Source: Carettochelys insculpta
Lineage: Eukaryota; Chordata; Testudines; Carettochelyidae
Assembly: GCF_033958435.1 (NCBI RefSeq)
Contig: NC_134160.1
Span: 17,409,001 to 17,473,000 of the forward strand
Direction: 5' to 3'
Length of the DNA stretch: 64,000 bases
Positions 20,553 to 32,640 of this stretch are shown in pieces. The first letter of the stretch is position 1. Each line of letters opens with the position of its first letter. The notes beneath the pieces are model-generated. The model worked only from the letters and a program-made list of their open reading frames with translations. It had not been told where the DNA came from and made no database searches. The translations under genes and the position numbers were made by a program.

Positions 20553-20703
20553 CTCCCTCCCTCTCTGCTCCTGCCTCTCCCCTCCCCGCTCTGTCCTTGG
20601 TCTGTCCCTCCCCACCCTCACTTCTTATCCCAAGCCCCCCCGCTCAGCAATGGGACGCGGAGGACTGGCATTGGCAGTAATGGTGGGCCCCAAGCACCAA
20701 GCA

Positions 20704-20848
20704 GCAGCAGCAGGGAAAGTGGAGCAAGGGGGTCCCAGCTCACACTGCTTCCCACCAGTGAGTGCAGGGACGCTCCTGTCCCGACACCTCAGGAACCAGC
20801 AGAGCAGAGCGAGCAAGGGCCACATTACTCCACTTTCCCTGCTGCTGC
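20704..20848. repeat. 21-bp perfect inverted repeat
   Basis: GCAGCAGCAGGGAAAGTGGAG (20704-20724) has its exact complement at 20828-20848, with a 103-bp spacer. The surrounding sequence is GC-rich. It could be the stem of an unrecognised MITE or a chance hairpin. Confidence 0.6.
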
Positions 20849-22985
20849 AAGTGAGTGAGGGTCGTGGGGGCACCCCTGCTGCTGGCACCAGGCCCCCTGC
20901 TAGATCCTGAGCAACCAAGAGGCACTGGCCTTGCTGGCTGCTGGCCTGTTGCCCCTTCCTCCAGGTGTCATCAGAGCCTGAGCCCAAATCCTAGCCTGCC
21001 TTAGCCCTGCTGAGCCACCAACCAGAAGCTGCTTGAGGTGAATGGTGCTTGGCCAGAGCCTGCAACCCTGGCCTAGCCCTACCATTATGGCCCATCACAT
21101 AATTTTCCTATTCAGCTGTGGCCCGCGGGCCAAAATGTCCACCCTCCCCCCTGACCCCTGACTCCCCGGAATAGACTGACAGGTGAATGAGGGAATGTGG
21201 CTTCTCTGCTCACTTCTGGGCATTTGGTTTCTGCATCCTCTCGCATGGCTCCGTTTCCCTAGTGTGACTCCTGCTGCCTCCCATGCCTGCAGCAGGTGAG
21301 CGCTCAGCAGCAGGGCCTCTCGCTTTCAGCCCCTGTCTGTAGAGCACCCAGTGAGGTGCTACTGGAAGAGAAATACTATGAATTCGTTTGGGTCCCTTGG
21401 AGTTATCAGGATCTCAGACTGTTCTTCAAGCATCTCAGGCTGATGGCACTAACAGCAGAGCGCCTCACAGCTGCCGTGCTGGAGGTGAAGGAATGCGGGA
21501 GGTGGCGGGTTTTTGGCGGGCTGGGGAAATTGGCCTGCCCCTCTTCCCGTAAGTGGTGCACCGGCATGCGATGTACTGGAAAGAATGGCGGAATGGCTTG
21601 TACTCCTGACTCCCTTGCTCATCTGCTAGGCTGCTTCTGCAAAGCTCCGTTCACTGAAGCACAGCAGAACTCCAGGCACCGTGGGGGACTTGCCTCCAGC
21701 TGTGCACAGTGCATTCCAAAGAAGAGCCCGCTCCTGGGGGCTCGATCTTTACTCACTCAACTGGCCTGACTCCACTGCACCCATGCCTTAGCCAGCCCCT
21801 AAGGTCTGATGGACAGGAGCTTCCCTGGGAAGGCAGTGGGGGAACCCTGGACCCTCTCCTGCACACACAGGCTGGGAGGTACAACATGGGAGTCAGGGCT
21901 TTGGGTACACAAATGCTGGGATTGGCAGGTGTTGCATGAAGCATCCTAAGGCTGGGAGAGAGCAGCTGGGTGCCTTCTCGTGTGCCTGCGTGTGGCTGGG
22001 GTGAGGGGACAGGTTAACCTCCAGAACGGATACCATAGTCGAAAAGAGGACAGCACCATTAACTGCATCAGTGGCATGCTCAGAGGAGGCAGGAGAGGTG
22101 TAGGGAGAGGGCAGGAAAATGTGGCAGGGTGGGTGCTGCAGAGGCTGTGCCTTCTGCCTTTGTTCCTAGTGGCAGCAGCAGGCCAGCCAGCAAGGGGTGG
22201 GGCAGGGAGCTGGGGCAGAGAGCTGCACCAAGAACCATCTGTGCTTTAAGGAGACATCACAGGCAGTGGCAGCACTGGGATCTGCAATGACCAATGCCAA
22301 CATTTGCCAGTGGCCTTGAGGGCCAGATGTTCAGGAGCTCAACATCTGAAGGGCCCCTGATGTGCTGAGCTTGTTTGGATACACATTCCTGATGGTTCCA
22401 GCCCAGGCATATGAGATGCTCACCAGTGCGGGTCCTGTGGGGCACCAGTCCAGCCCCACTGGTCCCCACCAGGAGCCTTACATGAAACGCTGAGTGGCTA
22501 GCAGGAGGTGGCTGGAAGTTGGGCACTATAGACTCTATGCAAGTAACTAGCCCTGGTACTCTGTGCTCCAGGAGGTTTGGTTCCAGGCTCATTTGCTTAA
22601 TAAAATCCTGCCCAGGCCTTTGCGTTTCACTGCATTAGGTCCCTGCTCTAGTGCTGATGTCGTGAGCCTCTCCTGCTGGGCCTAATGGACTGTCATGCTG
22701 CATGAGCACCTGGGAGGGGCCTGGGAATCAGCAGATCACAGCGGTGATTGCATGACAGTCTCTGATTCTCTTCATCCATCTCCCATTTGTTTGCAGTGTG
22801 TCATTGGCAGGTTTGACACCATGGACCTTTTCCTGCTGATTGCCACATTTTTACTTTTTAATTCCAGACACCTCCTATTCATGCCAGAGGCCTGTGCCTT
22901 TCCAGGAAGCTCTGCAATGCTGGGAAGATAGGGGAGAAGACAAACAAAAAGGGGACATCCACTGGCAGAAGATGGCCTCATGGCT
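20849..22985. other. No gene recognised
   Basis: GC-moderate sequence with scattered frames of up to 157 codons (21296-21769 plus), none with a recognised domain. A GTGGCCCGCGGGCC block at about 21119 resembles a common dispersed vertebrate repeat, but the match is too short to call. Confidence 0.5.
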
Positions 22986-23475
22986 AACTTCTCATCTGAG
23001 CTCATGTCGGAGGCATGCTTCGATGTTGACAAAAGCAAAGGAATGCACATTGGACAATGCACTCCCAGCTAGGCCTCCAAACTTAAGGGGTCTGAAGTAG
23101 CTGTTACCGCTTAAGGAAGAGGCCTCGCAGTCACTGCGTATAGTTCTCAGTAAGCATCTGCTCAAAGTGCAGCCACAGTCAAAAACACGGACAGCGTTAG
23201 AAACTATTGGACAAGCAAAAGGTAGTAAGACAGAAAATAATGTAATGCCCATGTGTAAATTCACAATATGCCCACAGCTTGAATCTGCCCTGAAGCTCTG
23301 GTCACCCCATCGCAAACAAGATATCCTGGAAGTGGAAACGGTGGCAAAAATGGTGAGGAATATAGAACAGTTTCTGTGTGAGGAAAGATTAAAAACAGTG
23401 GGATTTTTCATCTTGGAAGACACACTTAATGGAGGATATGACAGAGACAGGGCCCTGAGCTGAACGGACCATTAG
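22986..23475 (+). mobile_element. Ancient CR1 LINE ORF2 C-terminal relic
   Basis: Decayed plus-strand coding includes a VDKSK-like block near 23030, then ALETIGQAKGSKTENNVMPM, CPQLESALKLWSPH, QDILEVE and CEERLKTVGFF (23190-23420). The order matches the CR1 C-terminal domain. It is much more diverged than the other copies here and lacks an identifiable octamer tail. Confidence 0.75.
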
Positions 23476-24169
23476 TCTGACCCAGTCTGGCTGATCTCAG
23501 GTTCTTAACTTAGCACAGGAGATCGCTGCAGATTTGCCCCTTTGTCCTGCTCCTGCTCCCTGGGGTGGCAGCACAGTCCAGAGTTAAGCTCCACAGGGCA
23601 GTGCATCCACTGCTTGGAGGTATTGTTTCAGATGGCTGCAGACTCAGGAAGACTCCAAGTCACATTCAGGCCATGTTACTGCAACGGCTGCAAAGGCTTT
23701 GGGGAAAGGGCCATCTTTTCGCTCTGTGCTTCTGCAATGCCTAGTACAGCGGGACCCTGGACTGTGCAAACAGGGCTTCCATGTACTACCACATGACGAT
23801 GTGCTGACCTATTTCAGGTGCTGTGGGTGAGCGTGGGGGTTGACACAGCGGGGGGGTGGATGGCCCGGGACCGACTACCCCACCTCTATGGCAGCCTTAT
23901 ATAGTATAGCAGCAATATGTGATACAGCGTATCTACTTTACACCCTGGGTTTCCACAGTGTTATGAACCAGGAACCAGGAACAATAACACTCCGACTGTG
24001 AACACCACAATGCCCTCTGGCTGTTCTAAGTCCCAATAATTCTCTATACAGCCCCAGATAGTCCAGCTGGTGGTATTTACCGATAATGACTGATCGATCA
24101 ATTCATAACTACAACTACTTAACACTTGTCTTAAATATATTTATTTATTTAGCATGGGCTAAACACTAG
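23476..24169. other. No gene; possible flank of an old LTR
   Basis: No coding signal is seen. The stretch around the MITE at 24170 contains an AATAAATATATTTAAGACA-like element on the minus strand (24130-24150). This would fit a polyadenylation region of an LTR, but no TG...CA ends or duplication were found. Confidence 0.35.
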
Positions 24170-24825
24170 AGCTGCGTCTACACGTGCACGCTACTTCGAA
24201 GTAGCGGCACCAACTTCGACGTTAGGCGGCGAGACGTCGAAGTCGCTAACCTCATGAGGAGATAGGAATAGCGCCCTACTTCGACGTTCAACATCGAAGT
24301 AGGGACCGTGTAGACGATCCGCGTCCCGCAACATCGAAATTGCTGGGTCCTCCATGGCGGCCATCAGCTGGGGGGTTGAGAGATGCTCTCTCTCCAGCCC
24401 CTGCGGGGCTCTATGGTCACCATGGGCAGCAGCCCTTAGCCCAGGGCTTCTGGCTGCTTCTGCGGCAGCTGGGGATCTATGCTGCAGGCACAGGGTCTGC
24501 AACTAGTTGTCAGCTCTGTGGATCTTGTGTTGTTTAGTGCAACTGTGTCTGGGAGGGGCCCTTTAAGGGAGCGGCTTGCTGTTGAGTCCGCCCTGTGACC
24601 CTGTCTGCAGCTGTGCCTGGCATCCCTATTTCGATGTGTGCTACTTTGACGTGTAGACGTTCCCTCGCTGCGCCTATTCGATGTTGGGCTGAGCAACGTC
24701 GAAGTTGAACATCGACGTTGCCAGCCCTGGAGGACGTGTAGACGTTATTCATCGAAATAGCCTATTTCGATGTCGCAACATCGAAATAAGCTATTTCGAT
24801 GCTGGCTGCACGTGTAGACGTAGCC
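24170..24825 (-). mobile_element. Harbinger-type MITE, 656 bp
   Basis: Terminal inverted repeats are AGCTGCGTCTACACGTGC at the left and the complement of GGCTACGTCTACACGTGC at the right, flanked by TAG on both sides. Inside are many TTCGAAGTAG, ATCGAAATAG and AACGTCGA blocks. A core with CCGCCATGGAGGACCC and CCCTTTAAGGGAGCG is shared, in opposite orientation, with the two copies at 55-56.5 kb. It has no transposase and presumably relied on a related Harbinger enzyme. Confidence 0.9.
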
Positions 24826-24828
24826 TAG

Positions 24829-25230
24829 GTTACATATAGCTGTATATAATTACATGTGACTTACCAATAACATCCAATGCTCCCACATCTTACCAACAAC
24901 TACGTTACAGCGGCACTTCAAGTCAGAGATACAGCTTGGTTGGGACCTTTCGTGGGGGTGACGTCCGGGTGATCAGGCCGGGGTCTGCTGTCTAGACTGG
25001 AAGTTGCTAGCCTCTGCCTTGTGTCCAGGAGCCCACACCCTTATTCCTGCTAAATCACCTTTTATACTGTTTCTTATTTGGGGGTTCAATACCTGGCCAA
25101 TTAAAGCGTTTGTTACCCAGTTTGGACTTTCTATCCTCCCGGCTTGTCAGAACATGTTATAAGATTTCCTCTGTCCTTGGTAAATTTCCGAACCTCCCCC
25201 CGTCGGGATCTTCTGATATCACACAACCAG
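24829..25230. other. No gene recognised
   Basis: Mixed AT- and GC-rich sequence. It might belong to the same old LTR-like unit as 23.9-24.1 kb, but nothing decisive is visible. Confidence 0.4.
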
Positions 25231-25340
25231 GATGTTCTCTCTGGGGGGCTTCCAGCTACTTGTCCAAGATGTTCTCTTTGGGGGGCTTCCAGCTACTTGT
25301 CAGGATGCTTTTCTTTGGGACTCTCCAACTACTTGTCAAC
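25231..25340. repeat. 37-bp tandem repeat, three units
   Basis: Units start at 25231, 25268 and 25304. Each has GATGTTCTCT (or GATGCTTTTC), TTGGGGGGCTTCC and AACTACTTGTC-like blocks. The third is the most diverged. All lie within otherwise unrecognised sequence. Confidence 0.85.
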
Positions 25341-26606
25341 TTTCTGATTTCTTTTTCCTGGCCTGGTTTCAGACCACCCTGCCGTTATATGGTAGCATTC
25401 CAGGATGGAGTATATTGTCATTCTGCCTTGCAAGTGAGGCCCGGCCACCAGGTGCTCGCGCTCCCACACTACAGTATAAACAAACTGATAACAATATGAA
25501 CATTTACCAGCTTTCCTTTCTGCCCAGGAGAGCTGTAAGATCCCCTTTGCAATGCAATCTAAGTTTCTGACCCCATCATGTGACTCCAGGTTTGCCTGAT
25601 AGATCATGCTCCAGGGTGGACGTTTTCTTATGTCACCTAATCATTACAGATTAATCTTTGATTCCAGAGGGACTCCAGGACAACCTGGGAGTGTCAGCAA
25701 TCCAACAACAGGTACATGGGAGGCTGAAAACAAAGCCTGCCCACTTCTCCCTCACCTCAGAGCAGCACCCCCGCCTGCTCCTTTCCAGCACTGAGGGGTT
25801 GGCTGTATGCTGGGAGCAGATGCTGTGGATGTGGGGCTCCTGGGAAGGCTGGGGACCAGGGGAGCAAGGTCTTTGTGTGTGACAGACCAGGTGTGGGCAA
25901 GAAGCCACTGAGAAGGACACATACACATTCAGCCTGGCCCTGTGTAGCCACTTTAACCAGCTGATGTGGCCAGTGGCTCTGGCACAGCCTCCAGAGGCTT
26001 ACGGCATCTGGCGCATAACGCTGTTGCATCCCTTAGGTTTAGAATCAGGCTACACAAATCAAAGGAGACTGAACTGCTGGGAAGAATTCTGTACTGGCCA
26101 GAAATGCAGCAATGTTGGCGATCAGACAGGTCTCTCCATCTCTCTCCTCTCTGCGTCTCAGTCACACATTGGATCTGTGTCCAAGATACCGTCTAATCAG
26201 ACTGATTAAATTCAGCAGGTCTGAGGTGAGTCCGCTTGGAACGAGAGACCTCCCAAGGAGAACTAGACTGCAGTAGGTGTCAGTAGGGAGCATTCCTTCC
26301 TCAGAATCAATGTAAATGCCAGGACACACTGTGCTGGTGTAGGTTGATTCAGAGGAGACATAAAACCAAGGTCCTGACCCTTGTGGTCAATAACAGCAGC
26401 CTGTGAAGAGCACAGCTGGTCAGGACCTCTAATAAAGGCCCAGGTGGGCAAGCAGCCAGGCAGACTGGACTGACAGGCACTAAAATTTGTACAGGGTTCC
26501 TGTCCGAGGCCCACAGTGACTGGCTGAGCTAGACTAGACCTTCTCCAGCTGGGTACATAAAATGTCAAGTGTTCCGTTGGCTAATTAATCTCGCTGTTAA
26601 AAACAA
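25341..26606. other. No gene recognised
   Basis: Short overlapping frames on both strands (up to 112 codons) without motifs. No repeat recognised. Confidence 0.5.
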
Positions 26607-26890
26607 GCACCTTACTTCTCAGGGGGATACGGCCACGTCAGTCTGGAGCTTCCCAAAGAACAAGCAGTCCCGTGGCACCTTACAGACTAACATATTTACT
26701 TATTAGGCAATGAGCTCTCGTGGGTCAGACCCACTTCCTCAGAAGAACTCAGCAGGGCAGCTGTGTCAGTCTGCAGTGTCACAGAATCTGAGGCAGTGGG
26801 TCTGGCCCAAGAAAGCTCATCGCCTAATAAGTAAAATTAGTAATCTTTAAGGTGCCACAGGGCTGCTGGCTTTTTGTGCACCTTCTTTCT
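26607..26890. mobile_element. Palindromic PLE tail, 258 bp, with 13-bp duplication
   Basis: The left arm is an inverted PLE tail (CCGTGGCACCTTACAGACTAA, then ATTAGGCAATGAGCTC and GGGTCAGACCCACTTCCTCA). The right arm is the direct tail (GTGGGTCTGGCCC, GAAAGCTCATCGCCTAATAA, TTTAAGGTGCCACAGG). Flanks GCACCTTACTTCT (26607-26619) and GCACCTTCTTTCT (26878-26890) agree at 11 of 13 positions. There is no coding capacity. Confidence 0.8.
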
Positions 26891-27082
26891 AAGCCACTCC
26901 AGTCAGAAAGCTTCTCAAGTGGGCACTTACAGAGTGTGAATGAGTCATCTCCTGAGGAGTCAAGTGAGCTCTGGCACAAATTACATTCAGCCAAGTTAAA
27001 TTCCTTTGTAGTTATGAACTGGAAACTTGACACATACTCTTAAATGCCTGGGCAGTTCAAATGTGCTTCCTTGGAAGGCTAT
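26891..27082. other. Short spacer without gene
   Basis: Between the PLE palindrome and the probable LTR. Nothing recognised. Confidence 0.5.
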
Positions 27083-27955
27083 TGTGACGCCCTGACTCCC
27101 TCATAACCCTTAGAAATATTATTGGGTTATAAACATGGCATAGCTAAGATATGCTTTGTGCAAGATAAATCACATACGGTATCATTGGAAAGGGTATGAT
27201 TTACTGGATAAGATTATCCTGCTTGTATGCATATACCAGTTTGCTTATGAAGTCAGGAATACTTTTCCTGCTCTATGGAAAGCCTGTACATGGTGGGGGA
27301 GGCCGTGTATAATCACGGCCTTCAGTTTGTTTCTCCCCTGCTCCCCAGCTCAAAGAGATAATTGAAAACAGATGGAAATAAAAGGACTGGAGCTGTGGGG
27401 AGGGTGTGTGTCTGGAAAGCTACCTAGCAGAATCTATGTAAAACAATCTCTTGGGTGAGGAATTAATATTTGTGACCAATCTCATTAGTGAATTAGCTTT
27501 ATTTGCTGCTTTGCTGTATATGCTTAGAAATCTATTTTGATCTGTTTGCTACCTCTGTGCCACTTAACATTCACCTTTTGTAGCAAATAAACATATGTCT
27601 TGTTTACAGTATAACCCAGTTTATGTAATGTATAACTGGGGGACAGGGGCAGGACATTGTACATACCTTCCGCCACATTGAGGGAGGGGGAAAATGTCGT
27701 ATAACTTTGGGTCTGCACTCCATGGAAGGTGGACAGGTCTGTTAAACTGAATCTTTGTAGAGATGATCTCAGTGTCTGTTTCATTCTTCAGCTATGTTGA
27801 CCTGCAGGAGACTCAATTGGCTTGGGTCAGCAAGATAACAAGAAAGCTTGCCCAGGATGGCAGAACAGGTGGGTTCAGTGATATCTCAACATCTCAGAGA
27901 GGACAACGTCACAGCTGCCACCTTCCACCCCCAGATGAAGCTGCACTGCACTAGG
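27083..27955 (+). mobile_element. Probable solo LTR of an endogenous retrovirus-like element
   Basis: It begins TGTGACGCC. It contains a polyadenylation signal AATAAA (27586-27591) after GCTACCTCTGTGCCACTTAA, then a CCACATTGAGGGAGGGGG block. I associate this order from memory with LTRs common in turtle genomes. The 3' end and the target duplication could not be fixed. No gag, pol or env sequence adjoins it. Confidence 0.45.
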
Positions 27956-30047
27956 GGTTGAAATGTTTTATAATCATTTAGCACTATCTTCGTGCTTTGG
28001 CATAACTGGAGGAGACACTACATAAAAACAACTGTCATTGTGAATTATTATTTATGCAGTAGTTTGGTGCCACCATGCTGAGTGACAGAGAAGAAAAGCT
28101 GTTTTCCTTGCATAGCAGCATCCTTCTCCTCAGGAAACAGTAGATTTCTTGGTTTCCTATAAAGTCCTTTCACACGAGGAATTCCCGTCCACTGTTTGCA
28201 CATGACAAGATTGGATGAATGATTTTATTGGGAGCTACGCTGGGGACTGATCATCTCAGAATATCTGTCAGAAGCAGCAGGCTGGAGAGGGTGATCAGAG
28301 ACGCCGCTGCCTTCTAGGAAATCTCCTGCTGGTTTGACAGCCGCTTTTATCTCTACTGGTGTGAAATGGAGCCAAAAAGTTAGTGTTGGTACAGAAAACA
28401 CTTTAGAGACACAATTGAGATCAGGACCTCATTGAGTGCCTCAGAACTAGCTCGTTTTACAAGGAACTGCAGACAATTCCTAATGATCAGACCAAAGCTG
28501 TTACCAAGACTGAGGGATGCTACGACCATCTGAATCACTGGCCACTCCAGGGTTTTTGCCCATGGTTCAGTCCTCATTCATTTATTTATGCAGCCTAGCA
28601 CTAAAGCCAACCACTGGGGCATGCCACACCCGTCTCAAGACACAATTTCACTAACAGCTCACTTCCCAGAAGATTTATTTTCAGTGTCCTTTCGACTGTC
28701 AAGGACAGTCAACTCCTTGGTCTCCCTGGGCATTATCACGCTTCAGCTGTATGGTTATTAAATCCCCACCCCAGACCTGGCACTTAGCCAAACTAAACAT
28801 ACTTAGCAACTGGAATTTTTCCTCATGATTAATCATTCCAGCTCTCCTCACCATTTCTGTTGGCCTTGTCTTAGCTCAGTCAAATATCTTTAGGATATAA
28901 TCATGCCATTAACTTAATACAATGTTTCATCTGTGGGGGTTAAAAGCTGGTCCAGAAATGCCAATTATTGCTCATGAGAAATTTTAAAAAAGTATTCTTT
29001 ATTTTCATCAAAAATTCAGTTGTTCATTTTCCTGATTAAAAACTGAAAAGAAGAACCTGAAGAAAAAATGAGGTTTTGAAAACTGTTTTGAGTAAAAAAT
29101 ATGTTCTCAGCAACATGTCAGGAAGGGGGGTAAAATATTTCTATATTTTATTTTTGTTTTCAGATCTGGTGAATTTAGTAAAAATGATTTTTTGCAACAA
29201 ATTTTGTTATTAAAGCCATCTGTCATCTAAATTATGTTTTGACAGAAAAATTTCAACCCGCTTGAAGTCTCATCTTACTGGCATGGAGAGGCATTGTTCC
29301 TTAACGATGATCTTGTGTGTTGATCAGTTCCTTCTCTCTTTACCTACCTCCACTAGACTTTGCACTGGGTTTTTATAAATTACTTTACCTCCTGCTTTGG
29401 ATGATTAGGTATCTGGACTTACACTTGTACTGCGCGTGTACTCCACACAGTACGGTACTCGCCCTTTGCACTGCTTCTCTCTCTGGAGTAATGCAATCCC
29501 AAACAGAACTGGGGTCAGTAGGAGTGAGTGACTGTCCCTCCCTGTCAATCTGCCAGTGCAGCCACACTTCCTCGCTACAGGCGCCAGTCTGATTGCTGTT
29601 GGTCTGCTGCTCTCCATCATTTCTCACAAGTAACGGTCAGTGGCCTAGGAAGCTCATTCTGCAATGGCCCAGGGTGCGGGATTATCCAGACATGGGGTAT
29701 GTTGCGTGGAACCCCCACGGGCCTTGCTGCAGGGGGAAGGGGGTTTTATTTGCCAGACCATGATGCAATTTTACTGGTTAAAGGTCCGGTGTACTGACAT
29801 TCCTGGGATTTTTTCCCGTGCTCCTATTATGGACCCCAAAGGGCAGGCCGTGGCACAGCAGCACTGTGTAGCCACACGTAACACACAAGTGCTCAGTCTG
29901 CTCCTTTAGGAAGGCTTGCAGTCAAACACTCAGTGCTGAGCTTTCAATTCTCCTCCACTGCTTTTGCTGCAGGATAGTGTTTTTTGGGGCCTAGGGTTCG
30001 GCCTGGCGCACGGAGGTTACAGCAGCTCTGCAGGTGCTTGCAGTAGC
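27956..30047. other. No gene recognised; AT-rich
   Basis: AT-rich DNA, especially 28860-29250, without coding signal. Frames at 29317-29909 lack recognised domains. Confidence 0.5.
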
Positions 30048-30105
30048 TTATGCGCTAGAATAATCTGTTAGTCTGGAAGATGCCACAGGACTTCTCGTTG
30101 TGTCT
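30048..30105 (+). mobile_element. PLE tail fragment
   Basis: It reads AGCTTATGCGCTAGAATAAT, then CTGTTAGTCTGGAAGATGCCACAGG in pieces. This matches the last 60 bp or so of the PLE tails at 26.8 and 34.2 kb. It lies next to the left end of the Harbinger relic. Confidence 0.65.
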
Positions 30106-30659
30106 CTGTGGGTGAGTTTTTTGAAAAGAAACAGGGTTTTTGGGGAAAAAAAGGTGGCGAGTCTAAAGCATGTTCTGTTGAATGTAAATCAGCAGAATGC
30201 GGCAGGTTTTCCGGCAGCCCCCGCCTGCCCGGATGAGGAACAGAGCCTCTCTCGGAAGATTGCTTATTTGTTTTAAGAAAAAGGCATGTAGACACTTTGG
30301 GGGCCCTTTTTACAACCCTTTTGGCAACAGAGCTGTCCTCCATGGAGCTGGCCAGCTGCACCTGGGAGACGCCTTGGCCAGTGCAAACAAAGCTCTGTGC
30401 TCTCTGCGTCTGGCCACCCATAAAAGTGCAGGCGGCCCTGACAGCCATGTAGCAGGCAGCAGAGAGCATGTGTGGAGCCCAGGCAGCGCCCGCACTCCTC
30501 CGTGCCCTTACAGCTGCACCCGGGAAGGGACAGCAGCACAGCCAACAGCCAGCAGCTGCAAGCCCAACCCCCCAGGTCCCCCCAGTGAGCCACTGGAGGG
30601 GTTCCAGGAGCCACCCTGTCCCATGAAACGCTGGGCCCCACCTTGGACAGAGCCCAGGC

Positions 30660-32260
30660 TTGTGGGGAGAGGAGTCTATGCTCCTCAACCTGACAAGACA
30701 GAGGAGGAATGCGCCCACCTGTGGCTGGCTTGCAGCAGGCTTGGTGCCACGTGGCCATCCCGCCCGAACCGGGGACCAGGTCTGTGCAAAGGTTAAAGAG
30801 CTCTGCCAGGGATATGCCCAGGCCAGGGATTCCGTGAGGAGGTCAGGGGCAAGAGCCTCCACCTGCCTCTTTTGCAAGGAGCTTCACAGCCTCCTTTAGG
30901 GGAGATGACCACCCCTGGCATCCTTGTGGACACAGCCCAGGAGGATCCCCCACCCCCGGGAGAGCTGGAGCCAGGTATGGAGGAGGAGCAACCTGGGACC
31001 TTGAGCCAGGCGAAGCTGGAGCCGGAGTCACCCTCTGACCCACAGTCCAGCAATGGGACCCTTGTCATTGCTACATCCTTGGCATCCCCCAGCCAGGGCA
31101 CACTGAGTAGGATGTCTCCTGACCTCTTTGAGGGACCGCCCAGATAAGTACCCCGTGCATTGCACACCCTGGGGCCTGGTGGGGGCTGTTGCCCCTGCCA
31201 TGGCTGGAAGCCACCGGCCACACCCCAGACACACCATGGAAGGCAGCTCCCAGCTCATGGGCAAACCTGCAGGTGAGTCAGGACCCACTCCCATGGACAG
31301 CTCTGTGAGCTGCATGCACCAGGGTGGCGGGTAGGGAGCCCAGACCAGGCCCAGTGCATGCGCTGCCCCTGCTGAGACCCCTCCATGCCTGGAAACCCCT
31401 TGGGCTGGTGATGCTTTGGATGGTGGGCGGAGGTGGGGGGGTGCAGCATTAGGCCTGGTTCCACTGGCACCTTGGGGTCCCTGTGTGGCAGGGCTTGCTG
31501 TGCAGGGCACACATGCCTGTGCTCCCAGGACACCCCTTGGCCCGGGGGTGGGGTGGGGCTGCTGCCATGGGGGATGAGGGGCACGGCCCTCGGGGCTGTG
31601 GTGTGGGAATTCCTCACTGTCTCTCCCCTCTCATCCATACAGCTGCGCTGTCCGAGGGCCCGGCAAGCCCCACCACACCACCGGTGCTGGCCAGCCCTGT
31701 CCAGGTTCCGGAGCCAGGCAGAGGAGAGGCTGGCACACCAACACTGCCAGGGCAGGGCTGCACCTGGAGGGGCTGGCAGCGCCCTGAGCACGATGCCTCA
31801 AGGACACGCGTGGCCTCCCTGAGGTGCCAGAATGACCTGACGTAGTGGCTGCTGCGGGTGGAGCAGGAGGAGCAGGCATGACCGAGGTGGGCATGGGCCA
31901 AACTCATGTCATACCTCGGCGCCATCAGCAGCATCCTGCGGGAGCAGTCGGCCCAGGCAGCCGCAACCGCTGCACCCCCTGCTCCTGTTGCTCTGCCCCC
32001 ACCCTACATCCCCCCGGGCTTCATGGACTTCGTCCACTGGCTGAGGGCCACCGTTGGCTCTACCATGGCAGCTGCCCCCACCCCCCAGGTCCTCCCATGG
32101 AAGCGCCACCTGCCCCCAGGTCCCCCACTCACACAACCAAGCCCAAGCGCACTGAACCCCTCCCACACCCCTACCTCCCTGTACCCTGGCCCCAACAGAG
32201 CTCGGACAGGGTCCCTAAACCTGCGGCAGGAGAGGATCCTATGGGCAAGGCCACTCAAGG
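30660..32260 (+). pseudogene. Harbinger Myb/SANT-like DNA-binding protein remnant
   Basis: The first part (30660-30899) reads GLVPRGHPARTGDQVCAKVK then ELCQGYAQARDSVRRSGA and CLFCKELHSLL, the Myb/SANT-like trihelix block of Harbinger accessory proteins. A frameshift near 30890 leads into an acidic linker with MEEEQPGTL (30900-31140). Intron-like sequence follows: a GTGAGT donor at about 31271 and an acceptor CATCCATACAG at about 31641. A last exon region runs to about 32260 with stops near 31844. In active elements this protein binds the ends and brings in the transposase. Confidence 0.7.
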
Positions 32261-32450
32261 TCCCCCTCCACTGTGGGGTCACAGCCCCCCAACCCCTTCC
32301 AGGACTCATGTCCCCTGACTCTGTCCAAAGCCCCCAAACCAAGCTGAGATGCCCACCACCCCCTTTCCCAACACCTCCCCTCCGATGTATATAGTTTCTC
32401 TCTTTGGAAATAGTTTCATGTTGCATTTATTTTGACACAATTTCTGCTAA

Positions 32451-32640
32451 CTAAATGTTTGTTCTGGCAACACCTCCGTTTCCCTTGTCAATGTGGAGGG
32501 GTCGGGGAGGGATGGGTGGGGGACGGGAAGGGCGCTGGTGGGCATGGGGGAGAGCTGTGGGCCCAAAGCCCTGATGGGGGTTCCCTGGCGGGGTGATTGG
32601 GGTCCTCTCAAGGAACTCACCTGAATCTGCACCCCATCCT
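32451..32640. other. Intergenic tail between the convergent Harbinger genes
   Basis: G-rich untranslated sequence between the ends of the Myb-like and transposase remnants. It has no gene of its own. Confidence 0.5.

Noticed and set aside
21115..21165. GCCCGCGGGCC block as part of a known dispersed repeat
   Set aside because: The match is too short to distinguish from chance.
30197..30796. 199- and 269-codon overlapping frames on both strands at 30.1-30.9 kb
   Set aside because: GC-rich, stop-poor sequence. Only the Myb-like block at 30660-30899 is recognisable and it is in a different frame from most of these.
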